Notes under the pieces: model-generated
What the model was told of the DNA's origin: nothing
Seen by the model: the letters and a program-made list of their open reading frames with translations, nothing else
Databases searched by the model: none
Translations under genes and position numbers: made by a program
Shown: piece by piece, positions 8,038 through 17,430 of the stretch
Layout: the number at the start of each line of letters is the position of its first letter
Numbering within the stretch: the stretch's first letter is position 1
DNA from: CALKWS01 sp051020515
Lineage (GTDB): Bacteria > Actinomycetota > Actinomycetes > Actinomycetales > Beutenbergiaceae
Assembly (NCBI RefSeq): GCF_051020515.1
Contig: NZ_CP194857.1
Coordinates: forward strand, 682,001 to 746,000
DNA length: 64,000 nucleotides
Direction of reading: 5' to 3'

Positions 8038-8108
8038 TGGAGGATCTCCATCCTTGATGAGGTTAAGCACCTCGAAGAATACGGGGCTGCGACGTCCTGC
8101 GCCGACGG

Positions 8109-8120
8109 CAACCGGGTGAA
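8109..8120 (-). promoter_or_regulatory. Motif shared by the two precursor upstream regions
   Basis: CAACCGGGTGAA here (plus strand), 72 bases upstream of the A1 start, matches CAGCCGGGTGAA at 6551-6562, 90 bases upstream of the A2 start (11 of 12). It is followed by a GAATTC dyad. It is a candidate operator, and no regulator gene is present in the cluster. Confidence 0.35.
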
Positions 8121-8144
8121 TTCACGCGCTCCAGGTTCCGTCGA

Positions 8145-8167
8145 AGGGTGAGGCCGAGCCTCACCCT
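8145..8167 (-). terminator. Hairpin terminator overlapping the stop of the nucleotidyltransferase gene
   Basis: A perfect 10-bp stem (agggtgaggc / gcctcaccct) with a 3-base loop covers the stop codon of the upstream gene. It probably separates that transcript from the precursor operon, so A1 should have its own promoter between 8038 and 8144. Confidence 0.5.
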
Positions 8168-9373
8168 CGTCGGGTGGCGCGCGATCCGCCTGCGACCTCC
8201 GTCACGGCGGCGAGGTAGTCGCGCCGTCCGCGCTCACCTCCGATATCAGCGGAGAGGGCTCGCGGTTGGCTACCGTGTCGTCGGACGCGAGCCTCGTGCA
8301 CCCGCGCCATCACCATCTGACGTGCCAACTCCACGCCCGATCCGGCCAGACTTCCCCGGGCGCTGGCATACAACCCGCCACCGATACTGCGATCGTGTGG
8401 GAGACCGGGGAACTCATATCGATGGTCGCGCCGGGCGGCCAGGTGCGACCACACACGCCCGCGCCGCGCGCTGAGGCCTGGTGGCATCGGCGCACCGGAC
8501 ACCCTCGAAACGCGTTCCAGCACCAGCACCACCGGTACGGCGGTACGGGCCGCCAGACATCGGCGGCGCAATTCCACCGGGTCGAATCCGAGCCGGTGTG
8601 TGGCGAAGTGCAGATCGCCGAGCCACATCAGGCGGTTCGCTCCGGCCTGCGCAGCGTGGAACGCCAGGTGATGGACTGTGTCCACCGCATCGAAGGTGGG
8701 CACGACATCACCGGAGCTGAACTGCACCTCCACCCGTCGCTCGAGCATGCCGGCGGGGTCCGTCCTATAGGCACGACGCAACTGCTTGGGTACTGCGATG
8801 TCCCAGTGCAGGTCCAGGTGTGTGCCCGCGGGTCCGATGAGCGCCACCTCGGCGCGCATGGTCTTGCGGATCAACGCCCAGTTATGGTCCGCCAGTGTGA
8901 ACCCGGCATCTTCCAGCGTGGCCAGGGCTGCGGGGAACCGGCTCCCGTGGACGAAAACGTCCAGGTCGTAGTACTCGCGCATATCCGGGCTCGGCCACAG
9001 CACCTCAGAGGCCACGGGCCCCTTGGCCACCACCCACGGGATGTCCGCGGTGCGCAGTGCGCCGGTGGCCGCGCGGAGGTCGGTCAGTTGAGAGCAGGTG
9101 CCGCAGGATCTGACGCTCTCGGAACGCTGACAATTGCTCGACCCAGTGCGCCGGCACACCCTCCGCGGCACGTAGCCGCCGTATCACGGCAGGGGTGATC
9201 CTGTGCAGGCCGCCGGCCTCGAGCACCTCCTCGACGGAATGCTCAAGGACGCGTGGCGGCAGGACGGCAGAACTCGAGTCGAAGACACTCTCGATGAGAA
9301 GCTGCGCTAATGGGCGCCGCGGATTTGTCACGGACCACACGGTACCTGTAATCCCCGCCCGGAATGCGGCCAT
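8161..9373 (-). CDS. NTP_transf_5-like nucleotidyltransferase, frameshifted; putative lasso tailoring enzyme
   Basis: This is a nucleotidyltransferase-fold protein of the uncharacterised NTP_transf_5 type, which recurs in lasso clusters that also carry an HprK-like kinase. The core is WVVAKGPVASEVLW, then REYYDLDVFVHGSRFPAAL with the metal-binding Asp-x-Asp, then VALIGPAGTHLDLHWDIA. The first segment (9373 down to about 9100) ends in QLSAFRERQILRHLL, and the main domain continues in another frame as QLTDLRAATGALRTADIPW, so one indel lies near 9095. Restored length is about 404 residues. The ATG at 9373 has only a weak site; a GTG at 9331 is an alternative. In pseudomycoidin-type clusters such a protein modifies the phosphorylated C-terminus, as I recall. 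The same role here is inference. Confidence 0.75.
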
Positions 9374-9412
9374 TCACCACAGTTGGGAACGATATCCGGA
9401 TACGATTTGGAG

Positions 9413-11243
9413 GTGACGTCCAATGGTGGTGCGGCCCCGACTCCCCCGAAATCCCTCGGCCGATTCTTTTCCCTCATCCGGTACAGCATTCGGCTGGTGT
9501 GGGCTGCCGCACGCGCACCATTCTGCTGGATGGTGGCACTGCAGCTCATGGCCGGCGGGGTCCTGGCCGGCCAGGTCCTCACGATCGAGATGACCCTCAA
9601 CGCGATCCTGGACATCGACCAGGGTGGCCGCCTGGCTGCGCTGCTGCTGCCGGTGGGACTGCTCGCGCTGCTCACCGCCCTTGGTGCGCTACTGGGTTCG
9701 CTGCAGGGATCACTGCGCCGCCTGGTCGGGGAAAGGGTCGCACTCAGCATGTGGCACCGTGTGCTGGAAGTCTCCACCACGGTACCCCTCAAGCAATTCG
9801 AGTCCACAGACTTCTACGACCGCTTGGAGCGGGTCCGGTCGCTCGCCCTCACACGCCCGTTCCAGGTCACCAACGGCGTGCTGGCCTGTCTGGGCGCACT
9901 GGCGGCGAGTATCGGCGTCGGTGGCGCGCTGTTCCTCATCCACCCGGCCCTCATCCCGCTGCTCGTCCTCGGCGGGATCCCGCTACTGATCACTAGTCGG
10001 CGTGAATCCCGCCTGGAGTTCAACTTCAATGTCGCCCAAACGCCCCGGAACAGGCGCCGCACCTACATCTCCTTCCTGCTCACCCAGCGCTGACGACGCC
10101 AAGGAGATCCGTGCGTTCGGGATCGGCAGGATGTTGCGCGAACGGTTCGACGGGCTGTACCGGGCGTACCTGACCGACCTGAGCCGCCACATCCGAATCC
10201 GCGCACTGTACAACGCCGCGGGCAATATCGGCTCGGCGGTGATGCTGGGACTGACCCTCTTCCTGGTCGTCTGGTTGATCTCTCGGGGCGAGGTCACCGT
10301 CGCCGGTGCCGGTGCGGCGATCGTGGCGATCCGGATGCTCGCCGGCCAGGTCCAGGCGTTCTTCGGCGGCACCCAGACCATATTCGAGTCCGGGCTATTC
10401 ATCGACGACCTCGAGGAGTTCATGCGGATCGCACCGGCGCCCGAACTGCCCGGCTCGACCAGCAGCGCTCCCCCGGACTTCACCACCCTGACGGCCCGAG
10501 ACGTGCACTTCACCTACCCCGGCCGCGAGGAGGCCGCCCTCAACGGCGTCACGGTAGACCTCGCCCGAGGTGAGTTGGTCGCCCTGGTCGGTGAGAACGG
10601 TTCCGGGAAGACGACGTTGGCCAAACTCATCGCGAACCTCTACCGCCCCGACAGCGGGGCCATTCTCTGGGACGGCGTCGACACCGACTCGTTCGACCAG
10701 AACCAGTTGCGCTCGCGAATGGCGGTGATCTTCCAGGACTTCGTCCGGTACGCCTTCGACGGCACTGAGAACATCGCCATCTCGAGGCCCGATCAACCAC
10801 CGGATGAGGACGGTGTCCGCCACGCGGCCCGGACCGCCGGTGCCCACGACTTCCTGGAGGCGCTACCGCACGGGTTCGGGACGAACCTGTCCCGGATGTT
10901 CGACGATGGGCACGAATTGTCCGGCGGACAATGGCAACGCGTGGCGATCGCTCGGGCGTTCTATCGGGCAGCGCCGCTGATCATCCTGGACGAACCCTCC
11001 GCCGCCCTCGACCCACGCGCCGAGGCAGAGTTGTTCTCCAACCTGCGCCACACCCTGCAAGGTCGAACCGCCCTGGTCATCTCCCACCGCTTCTCCACCG
11101 TGCGCAATGCCGACCGGATCTATGTGCTCGATCAGGGGCGCGTGGTCGAGCACGGCTCACACAACGAGTTGATGCGCAACCAGGGCCTGTACGCCGAACT
11201 CTTCACGCTGCAGGCCTCGGCCTATACCGACGGCCATGCCTGA
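9413..11243 (+). CDS. ABC exporter (fused membrane and ATPase domains), frameshifted; lasso peptide export
   Basis: This type I ABC half-transporter probably exports the mature lasso peptides. The N-terminal half has membrane segments around WMVALQLMAGGVLAGQVL and LLLPVGLLALLTALGALLG. The ATPase half has Walker A GENGSGKTTLAKL, signature ELSGGQWQRVAIARAF, Walker B LIILDEPSAALDP and the switch His in VISHRFSTV. There is no C39 peptidase domain, consistent with a separate B2 protease. The frame breaks at about 10090: SFLLTQR joins DDAKEIRAFGIG after an indel. Restored length is about 610 residues. The GTG at 9413 is chosen; a TTG at 9383 is also in frame. It is divergent from the nucleotidyltransferase, with the starts 40 bases apart. 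Confidence 0.85.
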
Positions 11244-11274
11244 ACACGTGGGCACGACCTGTGAGTGAGTACAG

Positions 11275-12399
11275 ATGCGGCACATCCACCTGATCACCCC
11301 GGGCGACCACTTCTCCCCACGAACGGGCAGCGCCATCCCTACCGTGGTGCACGGCCTGGCGGGCGCCGCCTGCCCGACCGGAGTCCGGCCCGCGGTGCTC
11401 CTGGCGCGGGGCACCTACCCGGACCGCTACCAGAGCGCAGAGATCATCGAGTACGACCAGGCTCCTGCCCGTCGCTTCGACGGGCACCTCGACGTGATCG
11501 CCGGACGCCTCGGGGTGAGACGACCGAGTCGACGCACCTACGCTGCCTCGCTGCGTTCGCAGCGAAGGTGGGAACAGGCGACGCTCCTGGCGCACAACGC
11601 CCCGCAGGCGATCCCGCTGGTCGACGCCAGGCATCAGGCCGTGCTGTATGCCCATAACCAGCTCCTGCGCACCTACTCCCGTCGGGAGAGTGGCCGAACG
11701 CTTGACGCAGCCGCTGCCATCATTTGCGTCAGCGAACACCTTGCTCAGCAGACCACCGATCTTCTTCCGCAACACCTTCGGCCACGAGTCCGGGTAGTCC
11801 ACAACGGGGTGGACACCGCGTTCTTCAGCGAGGTCAGGCACCCTCGCGCAGACCGACTGCGCGTGGGCTTCCTGGGGCGCGTGATCCCCGGTAAGGGTGT
11901 GCACGTCCTGCTGGAGGCCGTCAACTCCCTGGCCCGGCCCGACATCGAGGTCACGGTTATCGGCAGACCCGGCTTCGCGGCCGACGCTCCGCTGAGTAGG
12001 TATGAACGGAAGTTGCGGATGTTGGCGGCAGCGTCGACGGCTGCGGTGTCCTTCGCCTCGTTCCTGCCCCGGCAGACTCTGCCGGCAGCGCTCAGTGACG
12101 TGGACGTGCTCGTCGTCCCCTCGGTGTGGCCCGAGCCGTTCGGCCTCACCGCCCTCGAAGGCATGGCTTCCGGTGCGGCATTGATCGCCAGTGACGTCGG
12201 CGGGCTCCCGGAAGCGGTGGGCGCCGCCGGCATGCTCGTCCCGCCGGGCGACGTCACCTCCCTCGCTGCTGCTCTAGGCGCACTGGCTGACGACCCGGGG
12301 CTGCTCGCGAGCACCCAGGACGCCGGGGGCGATCGCGCCAGGACCATGACCTGGGCCCACTCACGCGAGCGCCTCGACAAGGTGCTGGCCGGGATCTGA
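11275..12399 (+). CDS. Glycosyltransferase family 4
   Basis: This 374-residue GT-B enzyme has an ATG at 11275, 31 bases after the exporter stop, on the same strand. The C-terminal domain shows VRVVHNGVDTAFF, VGFLGRVIPGKGVHVLLEAV, then VVPSVWPEPFGLTALEGMASG with the donor-binding Glu motif and ASDVGGLPEAVG. It could belong to the exopolysaccharide set or act on the lasso peptide. Its tight spacing to the exporter favours co-transcription with it, but the substrate is not visible in the sequence. Confidence 0.9.
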   Translation: MRHIHLITPGDHFSPRTGSAIPTVVHGLAGAACPTGVRPAVLLARGTYPDRYQSAEIIEYDQAPARRFDGHLDVIAGRLGVRRPSRRTYAASLRSQRRWEQATLLAHNAPQAIPLVDARHQAVLYAHNQLLRTYSRRESGRTLDAAAAIICVSEHLAQQTTDLLPQHLRPRVRVVHNGVDTAFFSEVRHPRADRLRVGFLGRVIPGKGVHVLLEAVNSLARPDIEVTVIGRPGFAADAPLSRYERKLRMLAAASTAAVSFASFLPRQTLPAALSDVDVLVVPSVWPEPFGLTALEGMASGAALIASDVGGLPEAVGAAGMLVPPGDVTSLAAALGALADDPGLLASTQDAGGDRARTMTWAHSRERLDKVLAGI

Positions 12400-12521
12400 C
12401 CTCACACCAGAACCATGGCGGTACGGCTCCCAGCCGGCGGTCGGAATACCACACTCGGAGACGAACTGATCTGTAGGCTGGCCCCAGGTGGACCGTCCAC
12501 TGGCCACAGAACGAGACGCTC

Positions 12522-13163
12522 ATGACAATGCTGTTGATGCCTGACGGCCCCCTGGTCGTGTTCGCTGTGGGAGCACACCCGGACGACATCGAAATCGGGT
12601 GCGGAGGCGCACTCCTGACGCTTGCCGAGCGCAACACAGCCGACATTCGCACGCTCGTACTCACCGGGACCGCTGAACGCCGTGAGGAGGCAACGCACGC
12701 GGCCACCGCCTTCGGAGCTGCTCATCCTCCCCGTTTCGCAGGCCTACCCGACGCACACCTGCCACAGCACTGGGGAGAGGTGAAGGAGGCGCTGACCACA
12801 TTCCGCGCCGACAACCCCACGCCGGATCTCGTACTGGTGCCACGCGCTGACGACGCACACCAAGACCATCGACTGCTGGGACGGATGGCTCCCACCGTCT
12901 GGCGCGGGCCGCTCATTCTTCACTACGAGATCCCTAAATGGGATGGAGACACCGGCCAGCCCAACCTCTACCTGCCACTTCGTCCCGATATCGCCGCGCG
13001 TAAAGTTGCTCTCCTCAACGAGTGCTACCCCTCACAACACGACTGTCACTGGTGGGACGACGAACTCTTCTTCGCGCTGATGCGGCTCCGGGGCGTCCAG
13101 GCCCAGTGTCGCTATGCCGAAGCGTTCACGGGGCCGAAGATTCTGATGTCTTTAGGAGAATGA
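12522..13163 (+). CDS. PIG-L family (LmbE-like) deacetylase
   Basis: This 213-residue zinc hydrolase carries the diagnostic AHPDDIEIGCGG block (His, Asp, Asp), with a second metal-site His in DDAHQDHRLLG. Family members remove an acetyl group from N-acetylglucosamine-type sugars, free or lipid- or nucleotide-linked. The stop at 13163 abuts the ATG of the next gene, so the two are co-translated. In this locus it probably modifies an amino sugar in the surface glycan; that is inference. Confidence 0.85.
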   Translation: MTMLLMPDGPLVVFAVGAHPDDIEIGCGGALLTLAERNTADIRTLVLTGTAERREEATHAATAFGAAHPPRFAGLPDAHLPQHWGEVKEALTTFRADNPTPDLVLVPRADDAHQDHRLLGRMAPTVWRGPLILHYEIPKWDGDTGQPNLYLPLRPDIAARKVALLNECYPSQHDCHWWDDELFFALMRLRGVQAQCRYAEAFTGPKILMSLGE

Positions 13164-14114
13164 ATGACTCGACTCAGCTTCGGGATCCCCGTCTACAACG
13201 GCGAGCCCTATCTCGCACCTGCGTTGCGTTCCATTCAGGAGCAGGACATATCCGACATCCGAATCATCATCTCCGACAACGGCTCCTCCGACGGAACCCA
13301 GGCCATCTGCCGTGCGGCGGCCGCAGAGGACGACCGGATCCGGTACTACAGGTACGAACAGAATCGCGGGGGCACGTGGAACTTCCAGAACGTGGCACGG
13401 CTGTGCGACACCGAGTTGTTCAGTTGGATGGCCGCCGATGACATCAAACTCCCGGCGTTCTCCAGCGCAGCCCTTCGCGCTCTCGACAACGCGGGACCGG
13501 GCACTGTGTTCTCCTACCCCCGCACACGGCTCATCGACGGTGCGGGGACTGTTTATGAGGACCTCAACGACGCCGACCTGGGGATGGATGCGCTGAGCGC
13601 ACACGAACGTGTGCGCAACATGTTGCGTGCCCAGGCCTCCCAGCCGATGTACGGCGTCATCAGGATGTCCGAACTGCGCAAGACCCGCGGGTTCCGATCG
13701 CTGCTCGGTCCCGACATCGTGCTCCTGACCGAACTGCTGTGCTTGGGCGGGATGGCCACGGCGGACGAGCAAGCATTCCTGCAGCGCCGTCATGACACCC
13801 AGGTTTCGGTACAGGGGTCCGAGGCTTCCTGGTGGTTCGCACCCGGGCAGCGCGGGCATCGTTCGTTCGCCGAAACGCGCACGAACATCGAGATCTACCG
13901 AGGCGTGCTGCACATCGACCTTCCGTTCGCCGAGAAGGTCCGAACCTGTGCCACCGTCGGGCCGTCATGGGTGTTTCCACGATGGCGGGCGATGGCCCGT
14001 GATGTGGCCAACGCCATCGGCATCAAGCCGAGCGCCGGCAGGTTGCGAGCACAGCAGGAAGCCCAGTCCGCCGCCCGCCAGACGCCAGGATCCGATGAAC
14101 GCCGATCTGCATAG
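13164..14114 (+). CDS. Glycosyltransferase family 2
   Basis: This is a 316-residue GT-A enzyme. The N-terminus LSFGIPVYNGEPYLAPALRS is followed by IIISDNGSSDGTQAICRAAA and, about 80 residues later, the metal-binding block SWMAADDIK, which stands in for the usual Asp-x-Asp. The last 100 residues are less conserved. It starts immediately after the deacetylase stop. The sugar donor is unknown. Confidence 0.88.
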   Translation: MTRLSFGIPVYNGEPYLAPALRSIQEQDISDIRIIISDNGSSDGTQAICRAAAAEDDRIRYYRYEQNRGGTWNFQNVARLCDTELFSWMAADDIKLPAFSSAALRALDNAGPGTVFSYPRTRLIDGAGTVYEDLNDADLGMDALSAHERVRNMLRAQASQPMYGVIRMSELRKTRGFRSLLGPDIVLLTELLCLGGMATADEQAFLQRRHDTQVSVQGSEASWWFAPGQRGHRSFAETRTNIEIYRGVLHIDLPFAEKVRTCATVGPSWVFPRWRAMARDVANAIGIKPSAGRLRAQQEAQSAARQTPGSDERRSA

Positions 14115-14153
14115 TCGACGAATCCGGCGCACGCGGGCACGCGAGGATGCGCC

Positions 14154-15321
14154 ATGACCACCGGCGACGTCGAACCGGTCGAGGGTTGGCGAGATCGGTG
14201 GTCGGGCTCGCCCGAGGGGGTCGTCGTCCTCGATATCGGGGAGCAGCCGCCGTCGGATCTCTTCCCGTGGCCTACCGACCCCCTCCCCGACCCCCGGTAC
14301 CCGCTCCGCATGGTCCTCGGCAGCACCAGCGGCCTGCTGCAGCTGGAGCATGACCCGACCACACCGGAGGAGATCGTGGGAGTCGAACCTGCGGCGCTGG
14401 TACGACAGGCCGAGATGTGCGTCGCCGATGCCGTCACTGCCGGTCTGATCCGCCCCGGAACCCGCGTGATCCACTACCCCAGCCCCCACGGCGGGTCATG
14501 GCATAGACAGTTGGAACCATTCGGGCTTACCGACGTGGAGACCGGCGACGCTGACCTCATCGTCGACGTGCACGGAATGATGCACGCTCCCGGACCAGAA
14601 ACGGGCGTTCCTCGAACGTCGGGACCGCCTCACCGACGGAGGGGTGCTCCTGTTCATGATCCACAACGCCTCTGCCATGGTGCGCGAGGGCATGTGGAAC
14701 ACGCTGAAGAGCGGGCACTTTGCCTACTACACCACGCCCTCACTCGTCCGCATGGGTCACGAGATCGGACTTACGGCCATTGGTGCGTGGTCGTACCCAC
14801 TATACCACCACGGAACCACGATGCTGGCATTCGCCAAAGCAGACGGACCTCTGGGTAACGCCCAGGCGACGTCAGTCACTGAGCTCGTGAGGAAAGAGGC
14901 GGAACTCGGTGTCCTCCAGCCGGGACGATTGCGATCGGCGCTCCACACGGCGTTCACCCACTCGGCGAATACGCTCCGCGCTTACCTGGATAGCGCGGAG
15001 GTTGACGGTCTGACCCTCGCAGGCTACGGCGCAGCCTCTCGCACGGCGGCGTTGCTCACCTCCGCAGGTGTGACGGTGGAGGACCTGGCGATGATCGCCG
15101 ATGCCTCACCCGCTAAACACGGCCGCACAATGCCGGTCAGCCGTATCCCCATCATCGCGCCGCATGACCTTGCCGGAGCCCGGCCCGACCGTGTGCTGCT
15201 CTTCATCTCCGACCTCCTGCCCGAGGTGCGAGCGGCACTACCCGAGATCGAAGCCTCCGGCGGCCGTTGGGTCATCGTCGACCCAGTGCCGACCGATGTG
15301 CAACCTGACCGCCCTCGCTGA
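14154..15321 (+). CDS. Methyltransferase-like protein with degenerate SAM site, frameshifted
   Basis: It resembles sugar C-methyltransferases of the Methyltransf_13/14 architecture, like the intact gene at 17431-18681. The C-terminal third (LTLAGYGAASRTAALLTSAG, IADASPAKHGRTMPV, WVIVDPVP) is the Methyltransf_14 domain. Upstream, the zinc-binding Cys pairs are missing, and the glycine-rich SAM motif is replaced by VIHYPSPHGGSWHRQ, so catalysis is doubtful. The first frame is lost near 14600, after MMHAPG. The next frame supplies DQKRAFLERRDRLTDGGVLL and continues to 15321. Total restored length is about 389 residues. It may be a partner or a decayed paralogue. Confidence 0.7.
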
Positions 15322-15365
15322 TCAGAACCTATCGGAGGATGGGCCGGCGGATGCCGGCTGAGGTG

Positions 15366-16565
15366 TCAACCACGACCTCGGCGAAGTGCAGTCCGGACGT
15401 GGATCCACTCCTCCTCCAGCCGCGCCGCCGCATCGGCCACCGCAGCGGCCGCGCGCTCACGGCCGGCCGCATCAGCTATGGCGTCCTCGACCAGGTCAGC
15501 CACCTCGTTGACCTGGAAGGACTCGACGTGTCGCACCCGCTCGGGGTTACCCAGCATCGTCATGAGACTCTGCTGCTTTTGACCGTAGGCGATGCCAATG
15601 CCAACCAGCGGAGCTCCTGCCAGCGCACCCATGACGAGTGAGTGGTATCGCAGCGCCACCACCGCGCTCGCCGACGTCATCAACTCGGTCAGCCCGGCGA
15701 CCGTGCCGACAGTGTCGACCCGCACGGCATCGTCTGCGAGAGAATCCCGCACGTCAACCGCAGTGCGCAGGTCGTCCTCGTCGCCGCCCACGAGCACGAC
15801 GCCGTAATCGCGCCTGCGCAGTTCGCGCACCAGTTCAGTCGTGCCTCGACGGTAGGACCCTTGCACGTCCTCGTTCGTCTTCGGGTCATCGGCGAGGCCG
15901 TAGTAGGTCATCACACCCACGATGACGGTCGCCTCCCGACCACCGCCGCCCGAGCCGCTGGGAGCCCCGTCGGCCGCGAACCCGAAGGCGAGATCGGCGA
16001 CGACGGGGTCGGAGTCGAGCGCTGCCCGCATCTGCCTCATCGCCCGCAGCGACTCCACGTCCCGGAACGAGCGGTAATCCGCCCATGCCGCACTCCGGCG
16101 AATGAACCAGCGAGCCATCACTCGATCCTGAACTTCCACTCCGATATTCCAGAGCAGGAACGGACGCCGACGGACCTTTGCCGCGAGAGCAAGCGCCCAC
16201 AGTTCATAGGTCAGGGCGAACGGTCCTGCGCCATACCGTTCCCACGTTCCAGTGCCGGCGACCACGACTGCGTCCAGGCCGCCCAATACTTTCATCGCTC
16301 GCAGCAGCACTCCGATCCGGTTCCTCGCGAGAACAGCCAACCGAACCCACTTCGAGCCCGGTCGGGGGGCTACTACCGTGCTCAGCGCGACCGCCGGCAC
16401 CCCTCGATCGGAGTGCACCCGGGCCGCGCCTTCGGCGATGACGACGACCTCGTGCTCATCGCCCAGCCGTTCCAGTGCTGCGGTGAGAGTCGCTTCATTA
16501 CCGAAGTTCCCCGTGCCGAACAAGCCGGCGACGCCCACCCGCGGAGGTGGTTGCGGCCGCGTCAT
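15366..16565 (-). CDS. Polysaccharide pyruvyl transferase family protein
   Basis: This 399-residue protein of the CsaB/WcaK-like family typically adds a pyruvyl ketal to sugars in surface polymers. It has VGVAGLFGTGNFGNEATLTA at the N-terminus, VVAGTGTWERYG in the middle, and VVALRYHSLVMGALAGAPLVG near the C-terminus, with the family His. It ends a four-gene minus-strand operon (SDR, methyltransferase, cytidylyltransferase, this gene), starting 22 bases after the cytidylyltransferase. It converges with the methyltransferase-like gene at 14154-15321. The pyruvylation call is by family only. Confidence 0.85.
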   Translation of the reverse strand: MTRPQPPPRVGVAGLFGTGNFGNEATLTAALERLGDEHEVVVIAEGAARVHSDRGVPAVALSTVVAPRPGSKWVRLAVLARNRIGVLLRAMKVLGGLDAVVVAGTGTWERYGAGPFALTYELWALALAAKVRRRPFLLWNIGVEVQDRVMARWFIRRSAAWADYRSFRDVESLRAMRQMRAALDSDPVVADLAFGFAADGAPSGSGGGGREATVIVGVMTYYGLADDPKTNEDVQGSYRRGTTELVRELRRRDYGVVLVGGDEDDLRTAVDVRDSLADDAVRVDTVGTVAGLTELMTSASAVVALRYHSLVMGALAGAPLVGIGIAYGQKQQSLMTMLGNPERVRHVESFQVNEVADLVEDAIADAAGRERAAAAVADAAARLEEEWIHVRTALRRGRG

Positions 16566-16587
16566 ACCGGTGTCACGCCCGGCACGG

Positions 16588-17403
16588 TCACCACCGGAGA
16601 CCGTTAGCCCGCTTCGTTGCCGGCGCAGACTCCCATACCGCCCACGGCCGGTCTGCCCTGCGGTTCATGTCCTCGAGGTAGGCCCGCTCCTTGAGCGTAT
16701 CCATCGGTGCCCAGAATCCGTCATACGGCCGGGCACGGAACCTGCCGTCCCGCGCTGCCCGCACACAGGCATCCATGACGAGGTCCTCGCCCTCGTTGAG
16801 GTAATCGAAGATGCCCTGACGGAGCACGAAGTAACCACCGTTGATTCGCATCTGAAGGCCGCCGACGGCCTCAAGACCCGTCATCTTCCCTTCCTCGGTC
16901 ATCTGCACGACGTGGAACGAATCCGGCGGGGGCACCGCCAGCAGGGTGCCGACTGCATCAGTGGTGAGGAAGTCGGTGATCATCTCGTCCAAGGGCGAGT
17001 CGGTCAACACATCCCCGTAGTTCGCCAGGAAGACCTCGTCATCGTCCAGATGAGGGCGGACGCGACGCAGCCGTTCACCGATGGCGGTGTCCATGCCGGT
17101 ATCGACGAATGTGATCCGCCAGTCGCTGATATCGCTGGAGAGCAGGTTGACCTGCCGTCCGCCATGGGTCAGAACGAAGTCGTTGGACCGGGTCTCCTCG
17201 TAGTTGAGGAAGTATTCCTTCACCGCGTTTGCGCCATACCCCAGGGCGAGGATGAAGTCCTTGTGACCGAAGTGGGCGTAGTACTTCATGATGTGCCACA
17301 GCACCGGGCGAGACCCGATCGGCAACATCGGCTTGGGCTGTGACTCGGAACTGGAACGAATCCGCATGCCGAGTCCGCCACAGAACAACACGACTTTCAC
17401 CAT
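16588..17403 (-). CDS. rfbF: Glucose-1-phosphate cytidylyltransferase-like nucleotidyltransferase
   Basis: This 271-residue enzyme makes CDP-glucose (or a related NDP-sugar) from CTP and glucose-1-phosphate. The N-terminus VKVVLFCGGLGMRIRSSSES leads into PKPMLPIGSRPVLWHIMKYY, typical of RfbF. ALGYGANAVKEYFLNYEE and DGFWAPMDTLKERAYLEDMN match the family ends. Its neighbours, a C-methyltransferase and an SDR, suggest that a branched or deoxy CDP-sugar is made. A CDP-glucose 4,6-dehydratase (RfbG) or RfbH is not recognisable in this window, so the pathway is incomplete here. Confidence 0.88.
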   Translation of the reverse strand: MVKVVLFCGGLGMRIRSSSESQPKPMLPIGSRPVLWHIMKYYAHFGHKDFILALGYGANAVKEYFLNYEETRSNDFVLTHGGRQVNLLSSDISDWRITFVDTGMDTAIGERLRRVRPHLDDDEVFLANYGDVLTDSPLDEMITDFLTTDAVGTLLAVPPPDSFHVVQMTEEGKMTGLEAVGGLQMRINGGYFVLRQGIFDYLNEGEDLVMDACVRAARDGRFRARPYDGFWAPMDTLKERAYLEDMNRRADRPWAVWESAPATKRANGLRW

Positions 17404-17430
17404 GCCTCCTTACCTTGATCGATCTCCTCG

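Noticed and set aside
7842..8111. An 89-residue minus-strand frame across precursor A1
   Set aside because: It is out of frame with the lasso leader motif. The 39-residue frame with the conserved leader and a good ribosome site is the gene.
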